64,000 bases of DNA from Bradyrhizobium sp. SZCCT0153 (GCF_018129995.1 NZ_JAFCKS010000007.1:186001-250000); one strand, 5' to 3'. Counted from the stretch's first letter, positions 45,077 through 55,982 are shown. The notes: generated by a model not told the origin, from the letters alone. Translations and numbers: made by a program.

Positions 45077-47335
45077 TTGAACAGTCTTGGAATGCTGCGG
45101 TCGGCCGTGCTGGCGACCGCATCCGCTTGGGTTTTGGTGCCGCAGGCATCGTTCGCACAATCCTCCGCGCAGAGCGGCGCGCAGAATCTGCCGTCGGTGA
45201 CCGTCGCCGCGCCGGAAGCGCGCCGACGTGCTGCCGCGACGCCGCAGCGTCGCGCGCCGCGCTCGGTGCAGAGCGCCAATCGAAGCAAGCCGCAGCCACA
45301 GCGCAATGTCGGCTTCGTCGAGACGCCGCGCGGACCGGTGAATGGCTATGTCGCCGGTCGCAGCTCGTCCGGTACCAAGACCAACACGCCGATCATGGAG
45401 ACGCCGCAGTCGGTGTCGGTGATCGGCGCCGAGCAGATCCGCGACCAGAAGCCGAGCAAGTTCGACGAAGTCCTGCGCTATTCGCCCGGTGTTCGCGGCG
45501 AGACGTTCGGCGCCGATACGCGCAACGACTGGTTCCTGATCCGCGGATTCAAGTCTGACGACACCGGCCTGTTCCTCGACGGGCTACAGCTCTTCTACAC
45601 GTCCTATGCGAGCTGGAAGCTGCAGCCATTCAATCTGGAGCGCGTTGAAATCCTGCGTGGCCCGTCCGCAGTGCTGTACGGCGGGTCGAGCCAGGGCGGC
45701 ATCGTCAATGCCATTTCGAAGATGCCGCCGGCTGAACCGATCCGCTATGTCGAGGTCGGCGTCAACAATTTCGGCAACGGCTATCTCTCGTTCGACTTCG
45801 GCGGACCGGTTGCAACCGCGACGGAGCCGGGCAAGCTGTTCTATCGCATCGTCGGTCAGGTCAAGAATGGCGGCACCCAGGTCGACTTCACCCCCGACAA
45901 CAACTACTTCATCGCGCCGTCCTTCACCTGGAAGCCCGATGCGGACACCACACTGACGGTTCTTGCCTCCGCTTCCAAGCAGGACACGCGCGGCATCGGC
46001 TTCCTGCCCTATGTCGGCACCGTCGTCGACGCGCCCTGGGGGAAGATTCCGACCAGCCGTTTCGTCGGTGACCCCAGCGTCGATAGCTTCAAGCGCGAGC
46101 AGGAGATGGTCGGCTATCAGTTCGAGCGCAACTTGTCGGACAGCGTCACCCTCCGTCAGAACGCGCGTTTCGCCCATGTCGACGTGACTTATGCAACGCT
46201 CTACGGCCTCGGTTATGCGACGACGGCGGCTGCCGCCAATCTGGCACGCGGCAACTTCTTCACCAATGGCGTTGCCAATCAGGCCAATCTCGACAATCAG
46301 GTCGAGTACCGCTTCTCGACTGGTCCGTTCCAGCACATTTCGTTGTTCGGCGTCGACCTCAAGCACTACAAGATCGACGACTATCAGGGTTTTGGCGGGG
46401 CGACTTCCCTCAACCTGCTCGATCCCGTCTACACGCAGACAGCGCCTTTCAGCGGCGCTCCGTATCAGAACGCCACGCTGACGCAGAAGCAGTTCGGCGT
46501 CTATGCGCAGGACCAGATCAAGCTCGATCGCCTGACGCTGGTGCTCTCGGGCCGCAACGACTGGGTCGACACCTATAACGATAACCACATCGGTGCGAAC
46601 ATGGGGCGCAACGACAGCGCGTTCTCGGGCCGCGCCGGACTGATCTACAATTTCGATGCCGGCCTTGCGCCCTACGTCTCCTACGCGACCAGCTTTAATC
46701 CGATCATCGGAACCAATTTTACCCTGAACCAGCTTTATCTGCCGGAGACGGCCAAGCAGGCCGAGGTCGGCGTCAAGTACCAGCCACATGGCTTCGACGG
46801 GCATTTTGGAATCGCGTTCTTCGACCTGAAGCGTGAAAATGTGCTCACGACAGATCCGAATAATGCGCTGCTGTCGGTGCAGACCGGCGAAGTGACCTCG
46901 CGCGGTATCGAGCTCGAGGCGGTCGCGAACGTCATGCCCGGCCTGAAGGTGATGGCGTCCCACACGGTCTACGACATCTTCGTCAGCCGCGACCTCAATG
47001 CCGCGCTGATCGGCAAGCTGCCGACCAATACGCCGAGCCAGCTCACTTCGGGCTGGGCCGACTACACGATCCAATCTGGTCCGTTGACCGGGCTCGGATT
47101 TGGTGGTGGCATCCGCTACGTTGGCCGATCATTTGCCGACAATATGAACACGCTGGAGGTGCCGGCCTACGTGTTGGGCGACGCGGCGGTTCACTACGAA
47201 TGGCAGGGCTGGCGGTACGCGCTCAACGTCTCCAACATCACGGACAAGATATTCGTGGGAAGCTGCTCGTCGGCAAGCGCATGCTTCTACGGCGATCGCC
47301 GGCGCGTCACTGCCAGCGTCTCCTACAAATGGTGA
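45077..47335 (+). CDS. TonB-dependent siderophore receptor, outer membrane
   Basis: 752 residues. Signal peptide (AVLATASAWVLVPQASFAQ), a low-complexity Arg/Ala linker, plug domain with GPVNGYVAGRSSSGTKTN and the TonB-box-like area, then PVNGY... ETPQSVSVIGAEQIRDQKP, GPSAVLYGGSSQGGIVN, and a 22-strand barrel to a C-terminal YKW. The pattern is that of ferrichrome-type receptors (FhuA/FcuA family) that import ferric siderophores. TTG 45077 or ATG 45092 can start it; both keep the signal peptide. Iron control is suspected from the repeat upstream. The siderophore is unknown. Confidence 0.9.
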   Translation: MNSLGMLRSAVLATASAWVLVPQASFAQSSAQSGAQNLPSVTVAAPEARRRAAATPQRRAPRSVQSANRSKPQPQRNVGFVETPRGPVNGYVAGRSSSGTKTNTPIMETPQSVSVIGAEQIRDQKPSKFDEVLRYSPGVRGETFGADTRNDWFLIRGFKSDDTGLFLDGLQLFYTSYASWKLQPFNLERVEILRGPSAVLYGGSSQGGIVNAISKMPPAEPIRYVEVGVNNFGNGYLSFDFGGPVATATEPGKLFYRIVGQVKNGGTQVDFTPDNNYFIAPSFTWKPDADTTLTVLASASKQDTRGIGFLPYVGTVVDAPWGKIPTSRFVGDPSVDSFKREQEMVGYQFERNLSDSVTLRQNARFAHVDVTYATLYGLGYATTAAAANLARGNFFTNGVANQANLDNQVEYRFSTGPFQHISLFGVDLKHYKIDDYQGFGGATSLNLLDPVYTQTAPFSGAPYQNATLTQKQFGVYAQDQIKLDRLTLVLSGRNDWVDTYNDNHIGANMGRNDSAFSGRAGLIYNFDAGLAPYVSYATSFNPIIGTNFTLNQLYLPETAKQAEVGVKYQPHGFDGHFGIAFFDLKRENVLTTDPNNALLSVQTGEVTSRGIELEAVANVMPGLKVMASHTVYDIFVSRDLNAALIGKLPTNTPSQLTSGWADYTIQSGPLTGLGFGGGIRYVGRSFADNMNTLEVPAYVLGDAAVHYEWQGWRYALNVSNITDKIFVGSCSSASACFYGDRRRVTASVSYKW

Positions 47336-47992
47336 GGACGGGCGAGGGGAAACGGCCATCGTAAGAGCCTGACCAGCGAGCCGCTGGTCTTGACCCCAGA
47401 GATCGGTGAGCTCGCGGGCTTTGCCCCCCGGCCCGAAGCTCATGCGAGCGCGGCGCGCGTGACGACACTCCACGTCACCGGAGCCGCGCTCGCGGCCAAT
47501 CCGGGCCGGCGCATTTGTGGATGTATTCGCCAGACGAGCCCCGGTCCGATCGTGGTGCATGGCTCCCGGATCGGCCGCCTGGGGATACGCGTCTTTGCTG
47601 AACCTGGCCGGCGCGCGGCAGCGACCGTCACCGGCCTGCTTGCCGCATTGCTGTGGAATGCGGCTGCCTGCATGTCGCTGGGATGACGGTGGGGCACCTG
47701 TCCTCGTTGCAATCCGGACTTTGCTGCGGCGCGGCCTGAATAAAGTGAGCTTTCCCAACAGTGGACGTCACGGCCCAGCGCGCTTGGGCTGATCAGGGCG
47801 CCCTTGCTGGGGCGGTCGATCTGCTCCATACCAGCCGCGGGGTGATTCCGGGATTTTCACCGTTCTGGGGGCGGCAAAGGGCCTAAAAAGAGCGTGTCTT
47901 GCGCCCATTGGTGCACTGCGCTAAGGCTCAGAACAATTCCAAATCGGACGAATCCGTGGCTGTCCCGAGGCTGCGGGAAAAAGGGCTCGTCA
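47336..47992. other. Intergenic region before the nuo operon
   Basis: 657 bp. A hairpin GACCAGC/GCTGGTC (47371-47389) lies 36 bp after the receptor stop without a T-run and may be its weak terminator. A low-quality 98-codon frame at 47390-47686 (TTG start) has no recognisable homology and is not called. The nuo promoter should be in 47750-47960, but I see no clear consensus. Confidence 0.5.
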
Positions 47993-48358
47993 ATGAGCGG
48001 CATTCTGCAGAATTATCTTCCACTCGTGGTCTTTATAGGGGTAGCGGGCCTCATCGGCCTGGTGTTGCTGATCGCGCCGTTCATCGTGGCGTTCCAGCAG
48101 CCGGACCCGGAAAAGCTGTCGGCGTATGAGTGCGGTTTCAACGCCTTCGACGATGCCCGCATGAAATTCGACGTCCGCTTCTATCTGGTCGCCATCCTCT
48201 TCATCATCTTCGACCTCGAGGTGGCGTTCCTGTTTCCCTGGGCGGTGGCGTTCGGCAAGCTTGGCGCGACCGGCTTCTGGTCCATGGTGGTGTTCCTCGG
48301 CGTGCTCACGGTCGGGTTCGCCTATGAATGGAAGAAAGGAGCACTGGAATGGGATTGA
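47993..48358 (+). CDS. nuoA: NADH-quinone oxidoreductase subunit A
   Basis: 121 residues with three membrane helices. YECGFNAFDDARMKFDVRFY is the conserved loop containing the Cys that flips near the quinone site, and FDLEVAFLFPW marks helix 2. Complex I couples NADH oxidation to proton pumping. The frame opens at 47894, but ATG 47993 (MSGILQNYLPLVV) is the family start. The stop overlaps nuoB by ten bases. First of the nuo operon. Confidence 0.97.
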   Translation: MSGILQNYLPLVVFIGVAGLIGLVLLIAPFIVAFQQPDPEKLSAYECGFNAFDDARMKFDVRFYLVAILFIIFDLEVAFLFPWAVAFGKLGATGFWSMVVFLGVLTVGFAYEWKKGALEWD

Positions 48359-48936
48359 ACCCAGCATCGTCCGCCGGTCCGGTTCTCGCGCCGGCCCCCA
48401 AGGGCATCCTCGATCCGTCGACCGGCAAGCCGGTCGGGGCCAATGATCCGTTCTTCCTCGAGGTCAATTCGAAGCTGTCCGACAAGGGCTTCTTCACAGC
48501 CGCGACCGACGACCTCATCACTTGGGCGCGCACCGGCTCGCTGATGTGGATGACCTTCGGTCTTGCCTGCTGCGCGGTCGAGATGATGCAGGTCTCGATG
48601 CCGCGCTACGACGTCGAGCGCTTCGGTTTCGCGCCGCGTGCCTCGCCGCGCCAGTCCGACGTCATGATCGTCGCCGGCACCCTGACCAACAAGATGGCGC
48701 CGGCGCTGCGCAAGGTCTACGACCAGATGCCCGAGCCGCGCTACGTCATCTCGATGGGCTCCTGCGCCAACGGCGGCGGCTATTATCACTACTCCTACTC
48801 GGTCGTGCGCGGCTGCGACCGCATCGTGCCGATCGACATCTACGTGCCGGGCTGCCCGCCCACGGCGGAAGCGCTGCTCTACGGCGTGCTGCTGCTGCAG
48901 AAGAAGATCCGCCGCACCGGCACCATCGAACGCTAA
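48349..48936 (+). CDS. nuoB: NADH-quinone oxidoreductase subunit B
   Basis: 195 residues. The N2 [4Fe-4S] ligands are visible: LACCAVEMMQ (two adjacent Cys), GSCANGGGYYHYSYS and PGCPPTAEALLYG. It hands electrons to quinone next to NuoD. ATG 48349 (MGLNPASSAGPVLAP) with AAGGAGC about ten bases upstream is chosen over the open frame start at 48328, and the N-terminal 30 residues are the variable extension usual in rhizobia. Confidence 0.97.
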   Translation: MGLNPASSAGPVLAPAPKGILDPSTGKPVGANDPFFLEVNSKLSDKGFFTAATDDLITWARTGSLMWMTFGLACCAVEMMQVSMPRYDVERFGFAPRASPRQSDVMIVAGTLTNKMAPALRKVYDQMPEPRYVISMGSCANGGGYYHYSYSVVRGCDRIVPIDIYVPGCPPTAEALLYGVLLLQKKIRRTGTIER

Positions 48937-48947
48937 GGTTTTACGTC

Positions 48948-49562
48948 ATGGACGACGCCAAGCTCGACGCCCTGGGGCAGACGATCGTGAGCGCGCTTCC
49001 GGGCGCCGCCATCGGTCACGCGGTGGCCTTCAACCAGCTCACGGTCGATGTCGAGGTCAGCAGGATCGTCGAGGTGGTCAAGTACCTACGCGACGACCCG
49101 AAGTGCCGCTTCATCAACTTCACCGACATCACAGCCGCGGATTATCCGTCGCGCGAAAAGCGCTTCGACGTGATCTATCACTTCCTGTCCCCGACCCTGA
49201 ACGCGCGGATCCGGCTCAAGGCCCAGGCCGACGAGACCACGCAGGTGCCGTCGCTGATCGAGGTGTTCCCCGGCGCCGACTGGTTCGAGCGCGAGGCCTA
49301 CGACCTCTATGGCGTGTTCTTCGTCGGTCACCCCGACATGCGCCGCCTTCTCACCGACTACGGCTTCGAGGGCCATCCGCTGCGCAAGGATTTCCCGACC
49401 ACCGGCTTCGTCGAGGTCCGCTACGACGACCAGGAGAAGCGGGTGGTGTACGAGCCCGTCCGGCTCAACCAGGAATTCCGCAAGTTCGACTTTTTGTCTC
49501 CATGGGAGGGGGCCGATTATCCGGTCCTTCCGGGCGATGAAAAAGCAGGGCCGAAGGTCTGA
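48948..49562 (+). CDS. nuoC: NADH-quinone oxidoreductase subunit C
   Basis: 204 residues. The 30-kDa subunit signature is EREAYDLYGVFFVGHPDMRR followed by LLTDYGFEGHPLRKDFP. It belongs to the peripheral arm between NuoB and NuoD. In enterobacteria it is fused to NuoD; here the two are separate, as in other alphaproteobacteria. ATG 48948 (MDDAKLDALGQT) is eleven bases after the nuoB stop, and three bases separate it from nuoD. Confidence 0.96.
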   Translation: MDDAKLDALGQTIVSALPGAAIGHAVAFNQLTVDVEVSRIVEVVKYLRDDPKCRFINFTDITAADYPSREKRFDVIYHFLSPTLNARIRLKAQADETTQVPSLIEVFPGADWFEREAYDLYGVFFVGHPDMRRLLTDYGFEGHPLRKDFPTTGFVEVRYDDQEKRVVYEPVRLNQEFRKFDFLSPWEGADYPVLPGDEKAGPKV

Positions 49563-49564
49563 TC

Positions 49565-50761
49565 ATGAACGAGCAACCCGAACAGCTTCGCAATTTCACC
49601 ATCAACTTCGGGCCGCAGCATCCAGCTGCGCACGGCGTGCTGCGCCTGGTGCTGGAGCTTGACGGCGAAGTCGTCGCGCGCGTCGATCCGCATATCGGCC
49701 TGCTTCATCGCGGCACCGAGAAGCTGATCGAGCAGAAGACCTATCTGCAGGCGATCCCTTATTTCGACCGCCTCGACTACGTCGCGCCGATGAACCAGGA
49801 GCACGCCTTCTGCCTCGCGGCCGAAAAGCTGCTCGGCATCGAGGTGCCGCGCCGGGCGCAGTTGATCCGCGTGCTCTATTGCGAGATCGGCCGCATCCTG
49901 TCGCATCTGCTCAACGTCACCACGCAGGCGATGGACGTCGGCGCGCTGACCCCGCCGCTGTGGGGTTTCGAAGAGCGCGAGAAGCTGATGGTGTTCTACG
50001 AGCGCGCCTCGGGCAGCCGCATGCATGCGGCCTACTTCCGCGTCGGCGGCGTGCATCAGGACCTGCCGCAGAAGCTGGTCGACGACATCGAGGCCTGGTG
50101 CGATCCGTTCCTGAAGGTGGTGGACGACCTCGACCGCCTGCTCACCGCCAACCGCATCTTCAAGCAGCGCAACGTCGACATCGGCGTGGTGCCGCTGAAG
50201 GAAGCCTGGGAGTGGGGTTTCTCCGGCGTGATGGTGCGCGGTTCGGGCGCGGCCTGGGATCTGCGCAAGTCGCAGCCCTATGAATGCTACGCCGAGTTGG
50301 ATTTCGACATCCCGATCGGCAAGAACGGCGACTGCTACGACCGCTATCTGATCCGCATGGAAGAGATGCGCCAGTCCGTGCGCATCATGAAGCAGTGCAT
50401 CCAGAAGCTGAACGCGCCTGACGGGAAGGGTCCCGTCGTCGTCGAGGACAATAAGGTCGCGCCGCCGCGCCGCGGCGAGATGAAGCGCTCGATGGAAGCG
50501 CTGATCCATCACTTCAAGCTCTACACCGAAGGCGTTCACGTGCCGGCCGGCGAGGTCTACACCGCGGTCGAGGCGCCCAAGGGCGAGTTCGGCGTCTATC
50601 TGATCTCGGATGGCACCAACAAGCCCTACAAGTGCAAGATCCGCGCGCCGGGCTTTGCCCATCTCCAGGCCATGGATCACATCTGCCGCGGCCATCTGCT
50701 CGCCGACGTCTCGGCGATCCTCGGCTCGCTCGACATCGTGTTCGGAGAGGTCGATCGGTAA
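49565..50761 (+). CDS. nuoD: NADH-quinone oxidoreductase subunit D
   Basis: 398 residues, 49-kDa subunit of the quinone-binding module. Conserved features: FGPQHPAAHGVLRLVLELDG, IGLLHRGTEKLIE, PYFDRLDYVAPMNQEH and the C-terminal AILGSLDIVFGEVDR. With NuoB it forms the quinone pocket. The stop TAA overlaps the ATG of the inserted methyltransferase gene by one base, which points to translational coupling. Confidence 0.97.
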   Translation: MNEQPEQLRNFTINFGPQHPAAHGVLRLVLELDGEVVARVDPHIGLLHRGTEKLIEQKTYLQAIPYFDRLDYVAPMNQEHAFCLAAEKLLGIEVPRRAQLIRVLYCEIGRILSHLLNVTTQAMDVGALTPPLWGFEEREKLMVFYERASGSRMHAAYFRVGGVHQDLPQKLVDDIEAWCDPFLKVVDDLDRLLTANRIFKQRNVDIGVVPLKEAWEWGFSGVMVRGSGAAWDLRKSQPYECYAELDFDIPIGKNGDCYDRYLIRMEEMRQSVRIMKQCIQKLNAPDGKGPVVVEDNKVAPPRRGEMKRSMEALIHHFKLYTEGVHVPAGEVYTAVEAPKGEFGVYLISDGTNKPYKCKIRAPGFAHLQAMDHICRGHLLADVSAILGSLDIVFGEVDR

Positions 50762-51720
50762 TGGGCCAGCAGGCGCCGATCCAGTTTGACCGTGCCTCGG
50801 GGGCCCTCGAAGGGGCCAACCTGTGGGAGCGGACGGCTGCCTTGGCGCTGGTGACGGGCTCGAAGATCTCGTCGCACTTCTCGCATATGGGCTACATCGC
50901 CTGCGCCAACCTGCTGCGCAAGACGCTGCCGGAGCGCAACATCGCGATCAGGCTCAATGCCGACGCCGTGTTCGAATTCCCCTACGGCGACGGTTACTGG
51001 AGCAAGCTGCTCAATCGCTCCTATAATTACGAAGATGAGCTAGAGCTCTTGTTCGCCAACGCCGCCGATGTCGACTACACGCTGATCGATTGCGGTGCGA
51101 ACTACGGCTACTGGTCGGTATTGGTCTCGAGCGCGCCGTTCGGTGCCCACAAGGCGATCGCGATCGAGCCGTCGTCGGACAATTTCGCAAAACTGTCCAA
51201 CAACGCCGCGGTGAATGGCCGTCGCTTCGAATGCATGCGCGTGGCAATCGGCTCCTCGCGCGGCACTGCGCGGCTGTCCGGCACCAAGCACGAGAAGTTC
51301 AGCATCGCGGGTCCCGGCGGCGGCGAGGAAGTGCCGGTCATCGCGCTCGACAATCTCATCGATGACGGCAAGGTCGCTCCGAACGGTAAATATCTGATCA
51401 AGCTCGACGTCGAAGGCGTCGAGATCGAGGCGATCAAGGGCGGCGCCCGGCTGCTCGAGGCCGACAGCGTCATCATGTGCGAGGAGCACGGCAGCGACCG
51501 CAGCCACGCGGTGTCGCGCTTCATCCTGGAACAGACCCCGCTGAAGCTGATCGTCTACGATCCCAGCTCGAAGCGTATGGAAACGGTGACCGAGCTGTCG
51601 ATCCTCGATCGCATCAAGGTCTCGACCCACGTCGGCTACAATGTTTTCGGCACAGCAAGCGCATTCTGGCAGGACAGGATCAACGTCCTGAATGCCAAGA
51701 CCGCGCGCCGTATGCAGTGA
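50761..51720 (+). CDS. FkbM-family methyltransferase embedded in the nuo operon
   Basis: 319 residues. SAM-binding motif LIDCGANYGYWSVL and IEPSSDNFAKL, and the FkbM hallmark LIKLDVEGVEIEAIKGG, place it in the FkbM group, which methylates hydroxyl groups of sugars or polyketides. It has no known role in complex I. It lies between nuoD and nuoE with the same strand, one-base overlap upstream and a 12-bp gap downstream. An N-terminal extension of about 110 residues precedes the fold. ATG 50761 is chosen because it overlaps the nuoD stop. Confidence 0.88.
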   Translation: MGQQAPIQFDRASGALEGANLWERTAALALVTGSKISSHFSHMGYIACANLLRKTLPERNIAIRLNADAVFEFPYGDGYWSKLLNRSYNYEDELELLFANAADVDYTLIDCGANYGYWSVLVSSAPFGAHKAIAIEPSSDNFAKLSNNAAVNGRRFECMRVAIGSSRGTARLSGTKHEKFSIAGPGGGEEVPVIALDNLIDDGKVAPNGKYLIKLDVEGVEIEAIKGGARLLEADSVIMCEEHGSDRSHAVSRFILEQTPLKLIVYDPSSKRMETVTELSILDRIKVSTHVGYNVFGTASAFWQDRINVLNAKTARRMQ

Positions 51721-51732
51721 GAGATTGAACAG

Positions 51733-52344
51733 ATGTCCGTTCGCCGATTAGCACCGAAGGAAGTCCAGCCCGCGAGCTTTGCGTTCACGGAGGAGAACCT
51801 CGCGTTCGCCAAGCAGCAGATCGCGAAATATCCTGCCGGCCGGCAAGCCTCCGCGGTCATCGCCATCCTCTGGCGCGTTCAGGAACAGCACGACGGCTGG
51901 GTTTCGGAGGCCGCGATCCGCGCCGTCGCCGACTTGCTCGACATGCCCTATATACGCGTGCTGGAAGTGGCGACCTTCTACACGATGTTCCAGCTCGCAC
52001 CCGTGGGCAAGAAGGCCCACGTCCAGGTCTGCGGCACCACGCCGTGCCGCCTGCGCGGCGCCGAGGATCTCATCCACGTCTGCGAGCACCGCATCCATCA
52101 CGATCCGTTCCATCTGTCCAAGGACGGCAATTTCAGCTGGGAAGAGGTGGAGTGCCTCGGTGCCTGCGTGAACGCGCCGATGGTGCTGATCGGCAAGGAC
52201 ACCTATGAGGATTTGACCAAGGAAAGCTTTGGCAAGGTGCTCGACGGCTTTGCGTCGGGCAATCCGCCCAAGCCCGGCCCGCAGAACGGCCGCCAGTTCT
52301 CGGCGCCGACCGGCGGGCCGACCACGCTGAAGGAAGTCACCTGA
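51733..52344 (+). CDS. nuoE: NADH-quinone oxidoreductase subunit E
   Basis: 203 residues, 24-kDa subunit. The N1a [2Fe-2S] ligands appear as QVCGTTPCRLRG and ECLGACVNAPM. It pairs with NuoF in the NADH dehydrogenase module. The Pro-rich C-terminal tail (PPKPGPQNGRQFSAPTGGP) is longer than in E. coli and is typical of rhizobia. The next small gene starts within its stop codon or 42 bp later. Confidence 0.96.
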   Translation: MSVRRLAPKEVQPASFAFTEENLAFAKQQIAKYPAGRQASAVIAILWRVQEQHDGWVSEAAIRAVADLLDMPYIRVLEVATFYTMFQLAPVGKKAHVQVCGTTPCRLRGAEDLIHVCEHRIHHDPFHLSKDGNFSWEEVECLGACVNAPMVLIGKDTYEDLTKESFGKVLDGFASGNPPKPGPQNGRQFSAPTGGPTTLKEVT

Positions 52345-52385
52345 TGCGTGATCTCTTGCCGCCGGCAGTGGAGGGACGTGCTGCC

Positions 52386-52550
52386 ATGAAGAAGTGGGGC
52401 TTCATCGCCATGCATGCCGCCGTGGCGGCCACATTCATTTTCCTGCTGCAGCGTTTCAGTCTGAACGCGTCGCTGGAATCCAGCCTGCTCTGGGCGCTGA
52501 CCTTCGCCGTCTGCGCCGCCGGACTTGCCTACAAGCAGTCCAATCGTTGA
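52386..52550 (+). CDS. 54-residue membrane protein between nuoE and nuoF
   Basis: Starts at ATG 52386 (MKKWGFIAMHAAVAATFIF), with a strong GGAGGG ten bases upstream; an earlier ATG at 52344 overlapping the nuoE stop is less well supplied. Two hydrophobic stretches (GFIAMHAAVAATFIFLLQRF and SLLWALTFAVCAAGLAY) form a helical hairpin ending KQSNR. No such subunit is known in bacterial complex I. It is in the operon and could be an accessory or assembly factor, but this is only context. Confidence 0.7.
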   Translation: MKKWGFIAMHAAVAATFIFLLQRFSLNASLESSLLWALTFAVCAAGLAYKQSNR

Positions 52551-52565
52551 TCGGAAAGCACTGAC

Positions 52566-53891
<1,326 letters not shown>

Positions 53892-53896
53892 GAGAA

Positions 53897-55972
53897 ATGA
53901 CCAAGCTCATCATCGACGGCAAAGAGATCGATGTCCCGCCGGAGTACACGCTGCTTCAGGCGTGCGAAGCGGCCGGCGCCGAGATTCCGCGCTTCTGCTA
54001 TCACGAGCGGCTGTCGATCGCCGGCAATTGCCGGATGTGCCTCGTCGAAGTGAAGGGCGGCCCGAAGCCGGTCGCGAGCTGCGCCTGGGGCGTGCGCGAT
54101 TGCCGTCCGGGCCCCAAGGGCGAGCCGCCGGAAATCTCGACGCGTTCGCCGATGGTGAAGAAGGCGCGCGAAGGCGTGATGGAATTCCTTCTGATCAACC
54201 ATCCGCTGGACTGCCCGATCTGCGACCAGGGCGGCGAGTGCGATCTTCAGGACCAGGCGATGGGCTATGGTGTCGACACCAGCCGCTTCGCCGAGAACAA
54301 GCGCGCGGTCGAGGACAAATATCTCGGCGCGCTGGTCAAGACCTCGATGAACCGCTGCATCCAGTGCACGCGCTGCGTCCGCTTCTCGGCGGAAGTCGCC
54401 GGCGCTCCCGAGATGGGCGCCACCGGCCGCGGCGAGGACATGGAGATCACCACGTATCTCGAGCACGCGCTGACGTCGGAATTGCAGGGCAATCTCGTCG
54501 ACATCTGCCCGGTCGGCGCGCTGACCTCGAAGCCCTATGCTTTCGCCGCGCGCCCCTGGGAGCTCGGCAAGACCCAGTCGGTCGACGTGATGGACGGCGT
54601 GGGATCTGCGATCCGCGTCGACACCCGCGGCCGCGAGGTGATGCGCGTGCTGCCGCGCATCAACGAGGCCGTGAACGAGGAGTGGATCTCGGACAAGACC
54701 CGTCACGTCGTCGACGGCCTGCGCACCCAGCGGCTCGACCGGCCCTATATCCGCGAGGCCGGCAAGCTTCGCGCGGCAAGCTGGCCCGAGGCCTTCGCAA
54801 CCATCGCGGCCAAGGCGGCGCGCACCGACGGCAAGCGCATCGGCGCCATCGCCGGCGATCTTTCCGGCGTCGAGGAGATGTTCGCGCTGAAGGATCTGCT
54901 TGCCAAATACGGCTCGGCCAATCTGGCAGTGCAGGGCGGCGACGCCTTCGATCCCGCGCTCGGCCGCGGTTCCTACATCTTCAATCCGACGCTTGCAGGC
55001 GTCGAGCAGGCCGACGCGCTGCTCATCATCGGCGCCAATCCGCGCAAGGAAGCGGCGGTGTTCAACGCCCGCATCCGCAAGCGCTGGCGTGCCGGCGGCT
55101 TCAAGGTCGGCGTGATCGGCGCGAAAGCCGATCTGACGTACGACTATGACCATCTCGGTGCGGGTACCGAGACGCTCGGCGAACTTGCCGCCGGGAAGCA
55201 CTCCTTCATGGACGTGCTGAAGAACGCCAAGAACCCGATCATCCTCGTCGGCGCGGGTGCAGCCTCGCGTCACGACGGCGCCGCCATTCTTGCAGCCAGC
55301 GCCAAGCTCGCGCTCGACGTCGGTGCGATAAAGGACGGCTGGAACGGCTTCGGCGTGCTGCACGAGACCGCCTCGCGCGTCGGAGCGCTGGATATCGGCT
55401 TTGTCGCCGGTCAGGGCGGATTGAACGCCGCGCAGATGACGACGTTCGGCACGCTCGACCTCTTGTTCCTGCTCGGCGCCGACGAGATCAAGGCGCCGGA
55501 CGGCACTTTCGTCGTCTATATCGGCACCCATGGCGACCGCGGCGCGCATCGCGCCGACGTCATCCTGCCGGCGGCCGCCTACACCGAGAAATCCGCGATC
55601 TACGTCAACACCGAAGGCCGCGTGCAGATGACAGGCCGTGCCGCATTCCCGCCGGGCGAGGCCCGCGAGGACTGGGCGATCGTGCGCGCGCTCTCGGAGG
55701 CGCTCGGCAAGAAGCTCGGCTATGACTCGCTGTCGGCGCTCCGCCAGGCGATCTTCAAGGCTGTGCCGCATCTGATCCGTCTCGACCAGATCGAGGCCGG
55801 ATCCGCCGACCAGGTCAAGAAGCTGGCGGGGAAGGGCGGCTCGCCCGAGAAGGCGCCGTTCAAGCCGCTGGTCGAGGACTTCTACCTGACCAACCCAATC
55901 GCGCGTGCGTCCGCCGTGATGGCGGAATGCTCGCGGCTTGCCTCCGGGCAGATGCTGACCGCAGCGGAGTGA
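53897..55972 (+). CDS. nuoG: NADH-quinone oxidoreductase subunit G
   Basis: 691 residues, 75-kDa subunit. Its N-terminal ferredoxin domain has FCYHERLSIAGNCRMCLVEV, the His/Cys cluster (N5) HPLDCPICDQGGECDLQD, and the next 4Fe-4S ligands NRCIQCTRCVRF. A molybdopterin-oxidoreductase-like C-terminal domain (about 215-691) is present in degenerate form, as usual. It carries electrons from NuoF toward NuoI. Start ATG is five bases after the nuoF stop. Confidence 0.97.
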   Translation: MTKLIIDGKEIDVPPEYTLLQACEAAGAEIPRFCYHERLSIAGNCRMCLVEVKGGPKPVASCAWGVRDCRPGPKGEPPEISTRSPMVKKAREGVMEFLLINHPLDCPICDQGGECDLQDQAMGYGVDTSRFAENKRAVEDKYLGALVKTSMNRCIQCTRCVRFSAEVAGAPEMGATGRGEDMEITTYLEHALTSELQGNLVDICPVGALTSKPYAFAARPWELGKTQSVDVMDGVGSAIRVDTRGREVMRVLPRINEAVNEEWISDKTRHVVDGLRTQRLDRPYIREAGKLRAASWPEAFATIAAKAARTDGKRIGAIAGDLSGVEEMFALKDLLAKYGSANLAVQGGDAFDPALGRGSYIFNPTLAGVEQADALLIIGANPRKEAAVFNARIRKRWRAGGFKVGVIGAKADLTYDYDHLGAGTETLGELAAGKHSFMDVLKNAKNPIILVGAGAASRHDGAAILAASAKLALDVGAIKDGWNGFGVLHETASRVGALDIGFVAGQGGLNAAQMTTFGTLDLLFLLGADEIKAPDGTFVVYIGTHGDRGAHRADVILPAAAYTEKSAIYVNTEGRVQMTGRAAFPPGEAREDWAIVRALSEALGKKLGYDSLSALRQAIFKAVPHLIRLDQIEAGSADQVKKLAGKGGSPEKAPFKPLVEDFYLTNPIARASAVMAECSRLASGQMLTAAE

Positions 55973-55982
55973 GCGTGATCTG

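Noticed and set aside
47390..47686. A 98-codon frame (TTG start) in the gap before nuoA.
   Set aside because: No ribosome-binding site, no recognisable motif, and composition typical of random GC-rich DNA.
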